Source: a virus. Taken from it: DNA of 24,689 nt. The stretch lies in IMG/VR virus record IMGVR_UViG_3300025810_000077, positions 1 to 24,689 of that record. One strand, written 5' to 3'. This document shows, in pieces, positions 13,983 through 22,297 of the stretch (position 1 is the first letter of the stretch; each line of letters begins with the position of its first letter). Both the position numbers and the translations under genes were made by a program. The notes under the pieces were generated by a model that saw nothing but the letters and a program-made list of their open reading frames with translations, was not told the origin of the DNA and did not search any database.

Positions 13983-15539
13983 ATGGCTCGATTACAACAG
14001 TTACACCCATCCAATTACAGATCCACAGGGAACATTGACGACGAGTTCAACTCCGTCATTCGATACCTTGTCAGCGGCGAGAAAGGTGACTTTACGCTCG
14101 GTGAGCTAATGAGTGTCCTTTTCGACTCAACGGGCAAACTCATAGCCCCGCTGGAAATGCGGTTAGACACATCGTCCAACCTTCAGTATCGTGTTGGCAC
14201 TTACACCGACACAACCTCAGGGTGGATCACGATAGTTGCCGCCGCAGACATAAGGGGAGCTGCTGGGGCCGATTTAGGAACGATTGAAGGGCCATTATTC
14301 AACGGAGGAACGGAGTTCACAGCAACCTCTGGTCAAACCGTATTCTCATACGCCCATGAAACAACAGACGATCTCATGGTGTTCGTCAATGGCGTGCTTC
14401 AAGTACCAACTGCATACACAGGAAATGCAACAGCAAACACTGTAACGATGGCTACTGGCGTGACGTCTGGTCACAAAGTCTACATCATCAAGCTACGAGC
14501 AAACTCTGTATCCAACTTTCGCAGAACCTCTTCTACAGCCAGTGCCAGCCAAGCAGTGTTCCCATTCACGCATACCGCGTCAGAAGAAATTATGGTCTTC
14601 AGAAACGGTCTTTTTCAAACCCCTGGCGGGACTGCTGACTACACCTCGTCTTCAGACCAAAACACTGTAACTTTTACATCAGCACTCCCAGCCAATGACG
14701 AAGTGACAATCCTAACCGTCGAGAACACCGCTACCACAAAAGTCAGCGGCCTACTTACAGCAGACGACTACTTGGATGGCAGTGGCTTCATCCCATATAC
14801 GAAGCTCGCAATCACAGCAGGCCAAATTCCTCAAGACCGAGTTGCCAATCTTGCGGCCCTTACAGCCAACAGAGGCAAAACATTCGTATCTTCATCAGCC
14901 CCAACAGGCACAGATGCAGTAGCAGGTAACTTCTGGATTGATACATCAACCTCACCAGATACACCTAAATTCCATGACGGCGTTCAGTGGCTCAACTTTG
15001 CAAGCACAACAGCCATACCAACCTTCACAACAACAGACGCCCTCAAGTCTCTACACATCAACAGTTCAGGAACGGCACTTGAGTTCAGGACAGTCGATCT
15101 TTCTGCCTACATACCGCTAACGCAAAAAGGCGTAGCCTCTGGCGTAGCCGCACTTGATGCAACAGGTAGACTAGCCGCAAGCCAGATCCCATCTGTCATG
15201 GCATTAGACTCGATGTACTTCATCAACTCTGGAACAATCTCATCCCCCACAACTTTCGTCATCAAACGTATCTTCGGAGAGATTGTACGGATCGACAAGA
15301 TCAGCGCACGAACAGTAAGCGGAACCTGTGACGTCACAATACAGGTAAACGGTGTAGACGTATCTGGCTTTTCTGCAATTTCTACAAGCTCCTCGCCCGT
15401 AGAACAGAACCTAGCCAACTCAATCACTATAGACGCACAGACAGGGGGTGCTTCAAAAACAATTGGCATTAATGTCACAAGCCCATCATCCGCCGTTGGT
15501 CTTGAAATTGTACTAGCAGTGACCAAGGTGGCCGCTTAA
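13983..15539 (+). CDS. Tail fibre 2 with shared mounting domain
   Basis: A 518 aa fibre with GAGG 6 bases before ATG, directly after the nozzle gene. Residues 1-95 carry 'LGELMSVLFDSTGK', 'MRLDTSSNLQYRVGTYTDTTSGW', the domain shared with fibre 1 and common at fibre N-termini in short-tailed marine phages. Residues about 110-175 and 180-250 are two copies of a beta module (FTATSGQTVF...LMVFVNGVLQ; ASASQAVF...IMVFRNGLFQ). Residues about 299-340 hold 'GNFWIDTSTSPDTPKFHDG'. Residues about 376-404 (YIPLTQKGVASGVAALDATG) are a frequent fibre linker. The C-terminal beta domain (about 405-518) contains 'GTCDVTIQVNGVDVSG' and probably binds receptor or caps the trimer. It ends in TAATG shared with the next gene. 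Confidence 0.85.
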   Translation: MARLQQLHPSNYRSTGNIDDEFNSVIRYLVSGEKGDFTLGELMSVLFDSTGKLIAPLEMRLDTSSNLQYRVGTYTDTTSGWITIVAAADIRGAAGADLGTIEGPLFNGGTEFTATSGQTVFSYAHETTDDLMVFVNGVLQVPTAYTGNATANTVTMATGVTSGHKVYIIKLRANSVSNFRRTSSTASASQAVFPFTHTASEEIMVFRNGLFQTPGGTADYTSSSDQNTVTFTSALPANDEVTILTVENTATTKVSGLLTADDYLDGSGFIPYTKLAITAGQIPQDRVANLAALTANRGKTFVSSSAPTGTDAVAGNFWIDTSTSPDTPKFHDGVQWLNFASTTAIPTFTTTDALKSLHINSSGTALEFRTVDLSAYIPLTQKGVASGVAALDATGRLAASQIPSVMALDSMYFINSGTISSPTTFVIKRIFGEIVRIDKISARTVSGTCDVTIQVNGVDVSGFSAISTSSSPVEQNLANSITIDAQTGGASKTIGINVTSPSSAVGLEIVLAVTKVAA

Positions 15540-16771
15540 TGCAAAGCTTCACTAGCAAATTACGAGAAAAGGGAAGGTTTGGAGACACGCTTATAGCACA
15601 CTTGTCTGAAGCAGAGGCAGGTGTTCTGAAAAAAGCTGGCGGTGCAGGTACGATCAATCCATTCACTGGAGCCTTAGAGTTCTACAAAGGCACAATGGAC
15701 AACAAAAAAGAAGGAGACAGGCCATCAACCGCTAGTGTGTTCTCTGACCTAATCAATGTATGGGAGTCCAATCAGCCCGAACCTACGGGATCAGAATCCA
15801 CAATTGGAGGATCAAAATTTGCAGAAAACCAAGCACTGGCCGTAGCAACAATCTTAAACAACACCCGCTATGTCTATAACGACAAAGAGGGACTCCATCA
15901 GTACATGTATTTTGGCAAAGATGGAGGAAATCCATTTGAACAAAGCACCAACAAAGAACTGGATAAGCTTCTACACGAGGTAAGTCCAGACATTAGAAGG
16001 CAAGTCGTCAGTGGTAAAGGGTCAGGGGCAACTAACGAAGACTTGGCCGCAAGAGATATGAGCATTTTCTTGAAAGCTATAAGCCCATCTGGGCGATCAG
16101 GGAATTTAAAAAGAGGCAAACCCCTAGTATCTCAGGATAACTTATTCGCCGCATACGAAAAACTCGGCATCAAACCTTATGACTATGAAAAAGGAAAGAT
16201 GCATACCAAGGGGTTTTCTGGAGAAGGATGGACTGAATTCAAAACTGTCGATGACAATCCGATTTCACTAGCACAACAAGAAGTAACAGATGCCGCCCGT
16301 GGTTTGTATAGCTTATACAGAAACGATCCGAGCCAATTCGACAGCTCATCTGCTGATTCAGATGGCACTGGCGGCACGGGTTCTGCTCCAAATTTAGGCG
16401 CGGGTAGTTTCGATTCATTCAGCGCCTTTGCAGACGCGGCATTTGCCCCAGCGTCATATAATCAAGGGAGCATCAAAAACTTAACTGGCCCTCTTTCAAG
16501 ACTTAGCAGGGAAGGCATTGCAAGTTGGGCTTACCAGCAATTTCAAAACATGATGAATAGTCCGACAACGAATGCCGATGGAAAAGCATTTGCAAACGAG
16601 ATCAACCCAGAAACGCACTTTGGTGACGCCCCTGCTTATTCATACGGCGGGTTTGATAGCGGTGGGTTCATATCTGCTGGGGGCGGTTACGGAGTTAACA
16701 ACAACACTGGAACATACAACCAAAATGGCGGGTATTCGGGATTCAGCAACCCCAACGGGGTAGGAGATTAA
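15539..16771 (+). CDS. Virion protein with GDT-AH/NPxTG motif
   Basis: A 410 aa protein starting in TAATG. Residues about 10-48 read 'GRFGDTLIAHLSEAEAGVLK', 'GGAGTINPFTGALEFY'. The same motif opens the next protein. I associate G-D-T-x-x-AH...EA-x-x-LK...GGSGT-x-NP-x-TG-x-x-EF with marine phage structural proteins of unknown role. The middle (residues about 75-265) is charged, mixed helix/strand with no recognised enzyme motif. The tail, from about residue 280, is Ser/Gly-rich and ends in Gly/Asn/Tyr repeats (GGGYGVNNNTGTYNQNGGYS). Likely a virion or ejected protein by position. Confidence 0.7.
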   Translation: MQSFTSKLREKGRFGDTLIAHLSEAEAGVLKKAGGAGTINPFTGALEFYKGTMDNKKEGDRPSTASVFSDLINVWESNQPEPTGSESTIGGSKFAENQALAVATILNNTRYVYNDKEGLHQYMYFGKDGGNPFEQSTNKELDKLLHEVSPDIRRQVVSGKGSGATNEDLAARDMSIFLKAISPSGRSGNLKRGKPLVSQDNLFAAYEKLGIKPYDYEKGKMHTKGFSGEGWTEFKTVDDNPISLAQQEVTDAARGLYSLYRNDPSQFDSSSADSDGTGGTGSAPNLGAGSFDSFSAFADAAFAPASYNQGSIKNLTGPLSRLSREGIASWAYQQFQNMMNSPTTNADGKAFANEINPETHFGDAPAYSYGGFDSGGFISAGGGYGVNNNTGTYNQNGGYSGFSNPNGVGD

Positions 16772-16773
16772 AT

Positions 16774-18186
16774 ATGCCAAATAGATTTTCAGACAAAATG
16801 TTTGGCCCCGCCAAACAAATGGCAAAGGCCGGAAGATTTGGCGACACCATCCTTGCTCACATCAACCCACAAGAGGCGGCCTTATTGAAAGCTCGTGGCG
16901 GTAGCGGCACGGTCAACCCGATGACAGGGGCTATGGAGTTTGCTACACGAGAAGAGTTTGATCCTGAATTTTACTTGGCAAACAACCCTGATGTTGCCGC
17001 CGCTGGGTACGGAACAGGTGAGGGCCAAATCGATCCATTCGAACACTACGATACGTTTATTAATAAAGGAAACGAAACTAGAGCCGCAAACTTTGATGAA
17101 CGCCAAGAGCAAGATCTGGGAGCGTTCACTGGTGTATTTGACTCAGATTATTACCTCTCACAAAACCAAGATGTCGCAGACGCCTTGAGCGGAGGTCTAC
17201 TTGGGGACATCACAACAGCAAGAGGCCACTTCGACGTCTTCGGTCAAACGGAAAAACGAACAGGTAATCAAACACAACAAGATTTAAAAGACGCGGGCTA
17301 CACTGGCACGTTTGGGGGAGGCATGTATGGCGGCCAGTCACAATTTGCCACGGAGCGGGCTGGCCTTTTTGATTCAAACCCAAATTTACTAAACGAAGCC
17401 GGAACAAACCTAAGTGCAAACATCATGGGTTCTGGAGAAGGAGCTTTCGACTTAATCGGGAACACATCTACTACGCTCAATCCCGATTTACTTGACACCT
17501 TGGACGACAGATTTCTTGCAACTGAAACTGGCTACACTGGTGGCTTCCAACCCGGAACCGTAGACGCATTCCGAGGCGACTACACCGATATGGATGATGA
17601 CCCTAAAACCAGATTCACAGCCGCTAACACCTCAAACATCAGTCGGGCTGGAACTGACATAGCTCCGCAAAGAGATGCTGTTCGATCTATTGGTTACGAG
17701 GGAGAGTTTGGACTGGGAGGGGCGGGAGAATATGTCACTGAACAGCTAGGTGAATACGGACTGGCCACAACAGGAAACGTGCAAAACGATGCGGCCTTGA
17801 TAAAAAATGCACAGGAGAATGAAGCCCTGCAAACACAGTTGACCGAAGCGTTGACAGCTTTACAAAATGTGACAGCAGCCGTGCCTGAACCGTCGAATAC
17901 ATTAAATCTAACAACGCCCCCTGCTCCCGTAAATACAGAGCCATCCACTGACGTGTCTACAGCGATACCAACACCGACCATGCCATTTGTAACACCATCA
18001 CCTGCGGCCCCTGCTCCCAGTGTACAATCCGCACCCAGCTTCATGAATAACTTTAGGGGAACAAGGATCAATCCATTTACTGGCGCTCTTGAATACCTGC
18101 CAGCAAGAGTAAACCCAAGCGCATTTTCGCAGACAGTACTCAACCCCCGCTTCAGCGGTGGTTTCGGAACGAACATAAGACTATAG
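16774..18186 (+). CDS. Modular virion protein with DVA repeats
   Basis: A 470 aa protein with AGGAG upstream. Residues about 11-50 repeat the GDT-AH/NPxTG motif (AGRFGDTILAHINPQEAALL; GGSGTVNPMTGAMEF). Two copies of a YLxxNxDVAxA unit follow at about 60-105 (FDPEFYLANNPDVAAAG) and 120-165 (FDSDYYLSQNQDVADAL), each ending in H[YF]-x-x-[FY]. This unit is otherwise common in secreted and surface proteins of bacteria. Three GY-x-G-x-F segments lie at about 175, 253 and 307. A Pro/Thr linker covers about 368-420. Near 429-440 the NPFTGALEYL motif recurs at the C-terminus. No catalytic residues are recognised. Probably an internal or tail-tip virion protein. Confidence 0.7.
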   Translation: MPNRFSDKMFGPAKQMAKAGRFGDTILAHINPQEAALLKARGGSGTVNPMTGAMEFATREEFDPEFYLANNPDVAAAGYGTGEGQIDPFEHYDTFINKGNETRAANFDERQEQDLGAFTGVFDSDYYLSQNQDVADALSGGLLGDITTARGHFDVFGQTEKRTGNQTQQDLKDAGYTGTFGGGMYGGQSQFATERAGLFDSNPNLLNEAGTNLSANIMGSGEGAFDLIGNTSTTLNPDLLDTLDDRFLATETGYTGGFQPGTVDAFRGDYTDMDDDPKTRFTAANTSNISRAGTDIAPQRDAVRSIGYEGEFGLGGAGEYVTEQLGEYGLATTGNVQNDAALIKNAQENEALQTQLTEALTALQNVTAAVPEPSNTLNLTTPPAPVNTEPSTDVSTAIPTPTMPFVTPSPAAPAPSVQSAPSFMNNFRGTRINPFTGALEYLPARVNPSAFSQTVLNPRFSGGFGTNIRL

Positions 18187-18196
18187 GAGTAGAAGC

Positions 18197-19534
18197 ATGG
18201 CCTTCTCATTCAGTGACGCATTAGCATTAGGAAACACAGCACTAAACTTGGTCGGCGGATTTCAAGCATCAGGACGCGCAGATGACGCGGCCAATCAATC
18301 TGCCGCCCTAAGTCAAGCCCAAATTGAGGCGATGCAAAAACAAAATGCCTTGTTTGAGGCTGGCGGTACAGCAATGGAGACAGCTCTCGCCGCATTACTC
18401 AGTAGCTATGATGGGCGAGGCCAATACGATCCTCAGAAGCTGGATGACTTTGCCGCGATGCTTTCACAGGAGCGAGCCGAAGGTGAATTTGACACCAAGT
18501 TAGACATTGGTAGCACTATGAACGAACAGAAAGCTCGACAGAATCGAGCGCTGCTCGCAGAGTTAGGTCTGGCACAATCTCAGTTTGCCCCAACGGCACA
18601 AAACATTGGAGCCAGATCAGCAGTAGACACCACATTTAATCCCAATTCATACGACACACCTGTTGCCGCGCTCAGTGCCGCCTACAAAGCAAACCTAGAT
18701 GCCGTCAGCAAGCAGAACATGGACGAGGTGATGTCAAAGATGATGACAGACAGCCAGCGCAAGCTGGGTGGCGCTGTCACAGGACAGCAAGCCGTAGCGG
18801 CTAGAGCTATGGGCGAGGCTATGAGCGAACAAAACGCACAGAACTCCCTCAATGCAATTAACATGGCCATGAAGCAGATGGCTGGCCTACAGGGGATGGA
18901 CACCACATTACAAAACGCCAACATCAACGCACAAGGAGCAGACCTCAATGCACTCAATTTCGACAAAAGTATACAAGACATGCTCTTCAGGCAGGCTATC
19001 ACTAGTGCAGACGCTGGCCAGCAGTTCTTACAGAATTCTCAAGCGGGTGATAGGGCAAACTACCTATCGGCAATCGGTCAGATAGAAGGCATCAACAAGT
19101 TAAACCAGAACACTGACCTTATTGACTACAACGCGGCACTGGCAACAATGGGTTCAGAACAAGGATTAGCCAACACAACGATAGACACGCTACAGAAGTT
19201 GGCTACAGCACCATACAGCTACAAGGCTCAAGGGCCAGCAGGTGTGTTGAGTTCCGCCCCGTCTGCAATAGACGCGGCCAACAATGCTTTGTCTACATAC
19301 GCTACTCAGGCACAAGGCTCGTTCAATTCGGCGGGCCAAGGCATAGACACCTTCTTCAAGAACAGCGGGTTTGGAGAAAAAAGCGTAGCCGACACATTTG
19401 GCTTTGGAAACTCTAACAATAGCACACAGGGTTATATTCCAACTGGCGGGACGCAATCGACAACAAGCTTTGACCCAATTTTTGGGGATAGCTTCTCGGC
19501 GGGGAACAACCAACGGTTCAACTACCTAACTTAA
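18197..19534 (+). CDS. Helical internal virion protein (ejection candidate)
   Basis: A 445 aa Ala/Gln/Asn-rich helical protein with AGGAG upstream. Residues about 5-25 (FSDALALGNTALNLVGGFQA) are amphipathic to hydrophobic, followed by a long Gln/Ala helix (DDAANQSAALSQAQIEAMQK) and further helices (QAVAARAMGEAMSEQNAQNS; MKQMAGLQGMDTTLQNANIN). The C-terminal 90 residues are Ser/Gly/Asn-rich and likely flexible. N-terminal amphipathic helix plus Ala/Gln-rich helices is typical of small ejection proteins (P22 gp7, T7 gp14 role) that insert into the cell envelope. Family not proven. Confidence 0.66.
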   Translation: MAFSFSDALALGNTALNLVGGFQASGRADDAANQSAALSQAQIEAMQKQNALFEAGGTAMETALAALLSSYDGRGQYDPQKLDDFAAMLSQERAEGEFDTKLDIGSTMNEQKARQNRALLAELGLAQSQFAPTAQNIGARSAVDTTFNPNSYDTPVAALSAAYKANLDAVSKQNMDEVMSKMMTDSQRKLGGAVTGQQAVAARAMGEAMSEQNAQNSLNAINMAMKQMAGLQGMDTTLQNANINAQGADLNALNFDKSIQDMLFRQAITSADAGQQFLQNSQAGDRANYLSAIGQIEGINKLNQNTDLIDYNAALATMGSEQGLANTTIDTLQKLATAPYSYKAQGPAGVLSSAPSAIDAANNALSTYATQAQGSFNSAGQGIDTFFKNSGFGEKSVADTFGFGNSNNSTQGYIPTGGTQSTTSFDPIFGDSFSAGNNQRFNYLT

Positions 19535-19546
19535 AGGAAGACGAAT

Positions 19547-22234
19547 ATGCTATGGGGTATAAGCGGTATCACGCAAGGCATGAACGAAAGCGATGCTCGC
19601 TTCCGAAAGAAGAGAAGCGAGAACATTCAGCTATTCAAAGAATACAAAAGTCTATTCCCTGATGCGCCAATCGAGGACTACCAAAAGTTTATTGACGAAA
19701 CCACAGAAGGCAGTCCGTGGCTAAAGAAACAGATGCCGTCGAGAGACGCCCTACAAACTTATGTTGACCAGCAAGACCTAGCTAGAAAACGTGAAACAAC
19801 GAGAATACAAAACCAAACACTTCAAACAGATTTGGCTATTAGCAACACACTGACTGAACAAGCAAAGAGATTAGCCAGTACTGCCGACAACCCCGAAGAC
19901 GTGAGAGTTAATTTATTGGGCGGTTTAGAAGTAGGTTCAGATCAGTACAACCGAATAAATTCTTGGGTAGACAACAACGGTGAAACAATTACAGGAGCAG
20001 TAATGTCTGCCAAGAGAGATCTTGCAGAGCGCCTTGCCTCACAGCTAAAAACCCTAGACCCTGATTCCGTCCGACGAATTGCAAAAGAAAGCTACGGCCT
20101 CAAACTGAATGACACTACTGTAAACATGACATTGGAATTGGCAAAGCAAACCCAAGACGAAAAGCAACGTAAAGCGCGTTCCAAAATATTTGAGGATTTT
20201 AAATCCGACACAACAACCATGAAACTTATGCGATCAGAAGATCCAGCAGAAAGAGCGCAAGGCGAAAAAATGCTTAAGCAGCAGTTTGCTGACGCAAATG
20301 TACCGTGGGTTGAAGCCAGCCCACAGCAGGGCGTCGAGGGATCTGCGGCACAATTTCGCGATCGGGCGACAGCCGACTACATGGCTAACTCAAACGACCG
20401 AGAACAGAAGGCTCGACTGACAGCGTTGACTGATCCGCTATTCAAAACCATCCAAAGTAACATTAATGAGATGACTCCCGAAGAGGCCATAGAAAGGTTG
20501 CGTGCAATAATTCCAGACGAAGGCATTAATTATTCTCAGGAAACAGAAATAGCACAGGCATTACTCGAAACTATGGAGCTTAACCGAGACGACGCAAACG
20601 CAAAAGATATAGAAAGGCTTGTTCAGCAAGGAAAGGGTATTGCAAAAGACGACGCCAGCCTAGACACATGGCTAAATCAAAAAAATTTCCCAGATACCGT
20701 CAAGGCTCAAGTTAAAATGCAACTCCAGCTAACTGATAAGCTGGAGAGAAAGCAGAAGACAAATGAATGGCAACAGGAAACATTTTCAAATCCGGCTGTC
20801 ATGAGTATGTTTTCAACATCAGACACCAAAGCTTATGAGTCCCTCATGAGCCAATACAAAGCGCAAGCACAAGCCGCTGGATATGACTTCGATGAGAGCT
20901 TATGGGCAAAGTTTGCCGCAACTTCCCTTACGCAAAAGGGCTTACAGCAAAAGGAAAAGATACTTACAGAGTTTTCGAAAAATGCCCGCTACCAAGCGGC
21001 AATAAAAGCGGCTCAAAGAGTAGACGGTCAAGACGGGGCTATCAGAGAAATAATTAATTATGTTAATTCTGAAGGAGATAGATTGACCCAGACCCAACGC
21101 AGGGAAGTAATTTCCAGATTATCTGACGCCGCTGGACTGGACGTGGGCAATGTAATGAATGATCTTTACACGGCCCAAGTAACCAAAGCAAAAGCAGATG
21201 GCCTTAAAGAGTTTACGCAGAGGCTAGAAACGAATGCCGACAATGCAAAGGTAGACGGCGCAATAGCGGCAACACTTTTTGATAGTAGCATAGACGTAAA
21301 AAAGGGAGAGGGTGATGTCCTTGGCACGTTAGCCAAACAGTACGCCACGACAACTGGTGTTCCTAGCAGTGCGATTAAACAGGCACTCCAAACTATATCT
21401 CAAACAGACGAGTACAAAGGGAAAGACGGCCTCGACAAATTGATACCAAATTTTTCTTCAGTAGTCACCGCACAGATCATGGCTACAAATGGAGGGAAAA
21501 TACCATCCCTTCAACAACAGCAAGCGGCATTTATCAACTCAAGAGTGAAGGCTTTAGTAATTGAACCAAAGAAATTAAGCGAACTTCAGGGTCAGTTACA
21601 AAGACACGAAGCTGGCTTTGATAAGGTGCGTGCAAACTTGATGATGCTTTCCGATCAACCTACAAATGGATCTGTCGAAGCATTCGACGCCAAGAAACAA
21701 GAGTTGCTTGGGAGGTTAAGCACGCAAATAGGAAAAATAAAACGGCTACTAACTGGAAACAAGATTATTGCTTTTGAATCCTTGGAGCCATTATCCAACC
21801 AGCTTGCGGGCCTTGAAAGAAAAATGGCTCTTCTTCAGCAAGCAGAGCATCCAAGCAAGATAGAGCGCAGACAACAGAAAGCAGATCAACAAAATCAGAG
21901 AGTGACATATCTCTTGGGCGAAAATCCGAACGATGAAGCCTCTGTTCGCGTCATGGGCCAAAGACATGTGGAGGCGGTTAAAAAAGCTCAAGCCAAGGTT
22001 GCGGCGCTAAAGCGTAAATATCTTGAATCTCAAGGAAGAACAGGGGACAGCACAAGGCTTTTTGTTTATGGCGACCAAAATAAAATTGTTAACACTTATA
22101 ACGAAGACTTGAACCTTGCAGAGAGCGAGCTGAAGGGCGCATTGAATGCCTTGAGTGAGTACAACCAACTCAAGATAAAATACACAGGCGATAGAGATAT
22201 TACGGTAGTCCCTCAAGCTCCACTAATACGATAA
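19547..22234 (+). CDS. Large helical internal virion protein
   Basis: An 895 aa protein with AAGGA before its ATG. It is almost wholly helical and charged, rich in Gln, Lys, Glu and Ala, with no signal peptide, no Cys and no obvious membrane span. Coiled-coil-like stretches include about 95-120, 470-520 and 680-790. The N-terminus is basic (RFRKKRSENIQLFKEYKSLF). Size, composition and place between a small ejection candidate and a giant last gene match the middle internal-core protein of podoviruses (T7 gp15-type role), although no sequence signature is seen. Its TAA is the only stop codon separating it, in frame, from the next ORF. Confidence 0.68.
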   Translation: MLWGISGITQGMNESDARFRKKRSENIQLFKEYKSLFPDAPIEDYQKFIDETTEGSPWLKKQMPSRDALQTYVDQQDLARKRETTRIQNQTLQTDLAISNTLTEQAKRLASTADNPEDVRVNLLGGLEVGSDQYNRINSWVDNNGETITGAVMSAKRDLAERLASQLKTLDPDSVRRIAKESYGLKLNDTTVNMTLELAKQTQDEKQRKARSKIFEDFKSDTTTMKLMRSEDPAERAQGEKMLKQQFADANVPWVEASPQQGVEGSAAQFRDRATADYMANSNDREQKARLTALTDPLFKTIQSNINEMTPEEAIERLRAIIPDEGINYSQETEIAQALLETMELNRDDANAKDIERLVQQGKGIAKDDASLDTWLNQKNFPDTVKAQVKMQLQLTDKLERKQKTNEWQQETFSNPAVMSMFSTSDTKAYESLMSQYKAQAQAAGYDFDESLWAKFAATSLTQKGLQQKEKILTEFSKNARYQAAIKAAQRVDGQDGAIREIINYVNSEGDRLTQTQRREVISRLSDAAGLDVGNVMNDLYTAQVTKAKADGLKEFTQRLETNADNAKVDGAIAATLFDSSIDVKKGEGDVLGTLAKQYATTTGVPSSAIKQALQTISQTDEYKGKDGLDKLIPNFSSVVTAQIMATNGGKIPSLQQQQAAFINSRVKALVIEPKKLSELQGQLQRHEAGFDKVRANLMMLSDQPTNGSVEAFDAKKQELLGRLSTQIGKIKRLLTGNKIIAFESLEPLSNQLAGLERKMALLQQAEHPSKIERRQQKADQQNQRVTYLLGENPNDEASVRVMGQRHVEAVKKAQAKVAALKRKYLESQGRTGDSTRLFVYGDQNKIVNTYNEDLNLAESELKGALNALSEYNQLKIKYTGDRDITVVPQAPLIR

Positions 22235-22236
22235 TC

Positions 22237-22244
22237 GGGACGAC
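22237..22244 (+). promoter_or_regulatory. GGGACGAC leader motif, copy 6
   Basis: An exact GGGACGAC followed by ACAAACCC, two bases after the preceding TAA and 61 bases before the GTG start of the last gene. It stands directly in front of a stable hairpin. Confidence 0.55.
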
Positions 22245-22250
22245 ACAAAC

Positions 22251-22288
22251 CCAGTTTCTGGCGACAACTACGCATCACCGGAAACTGG
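22251..22288 (+). promoter_or_regulatory. Hairpin partly covering the last gene's ribosome site
   Basis: CCAGTTTC (22251-22258) pairs perfectly with GAAACTGG (22281-22288), extended inward by a U-G and two G-C pairs to 11 bp (22251-22261 with 22278-22288) around a 16-base loop. The GG at 22287-22288 belongs to the Shine-Dalgarno GGAG (22287-22290), 7 bases before GTG 22298. No U-tract follows, so it is unlikely to be a terminator. It could limit or gate translation. Confidence 0.55.
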
Positions 22289-22297
22289 AGTACCGAC

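Noticed and set aside
15803-15930. Possible SleB-like cell-wall hydrolase pattern (AENQALAVATILNN) in the 15539 protein
   Set aside because: Only a loose resemblance around one Glu and an ILNN segment; the rest of the domain is not recognisable.
17694-18209. 171 codon open frame on the minus strand
   Set aside because: It lies antisense to the well-supported gene at 16774-18186, has no ribosome site and low-complexity composition from the Pro/Thr linker opposite. The same reasoning removes the minus-strand frames at 15107-15526, 22747-23226 and 23740-24123.
22224-22231. TAATACGA, identical to the start of the T7 promoter, just before GGGACGAC copy 6
   Set aside because: The rest of the T7 consensus is missing, spacing to GGG is too short, the other five copies lack it, and it encodes the end of a gene.
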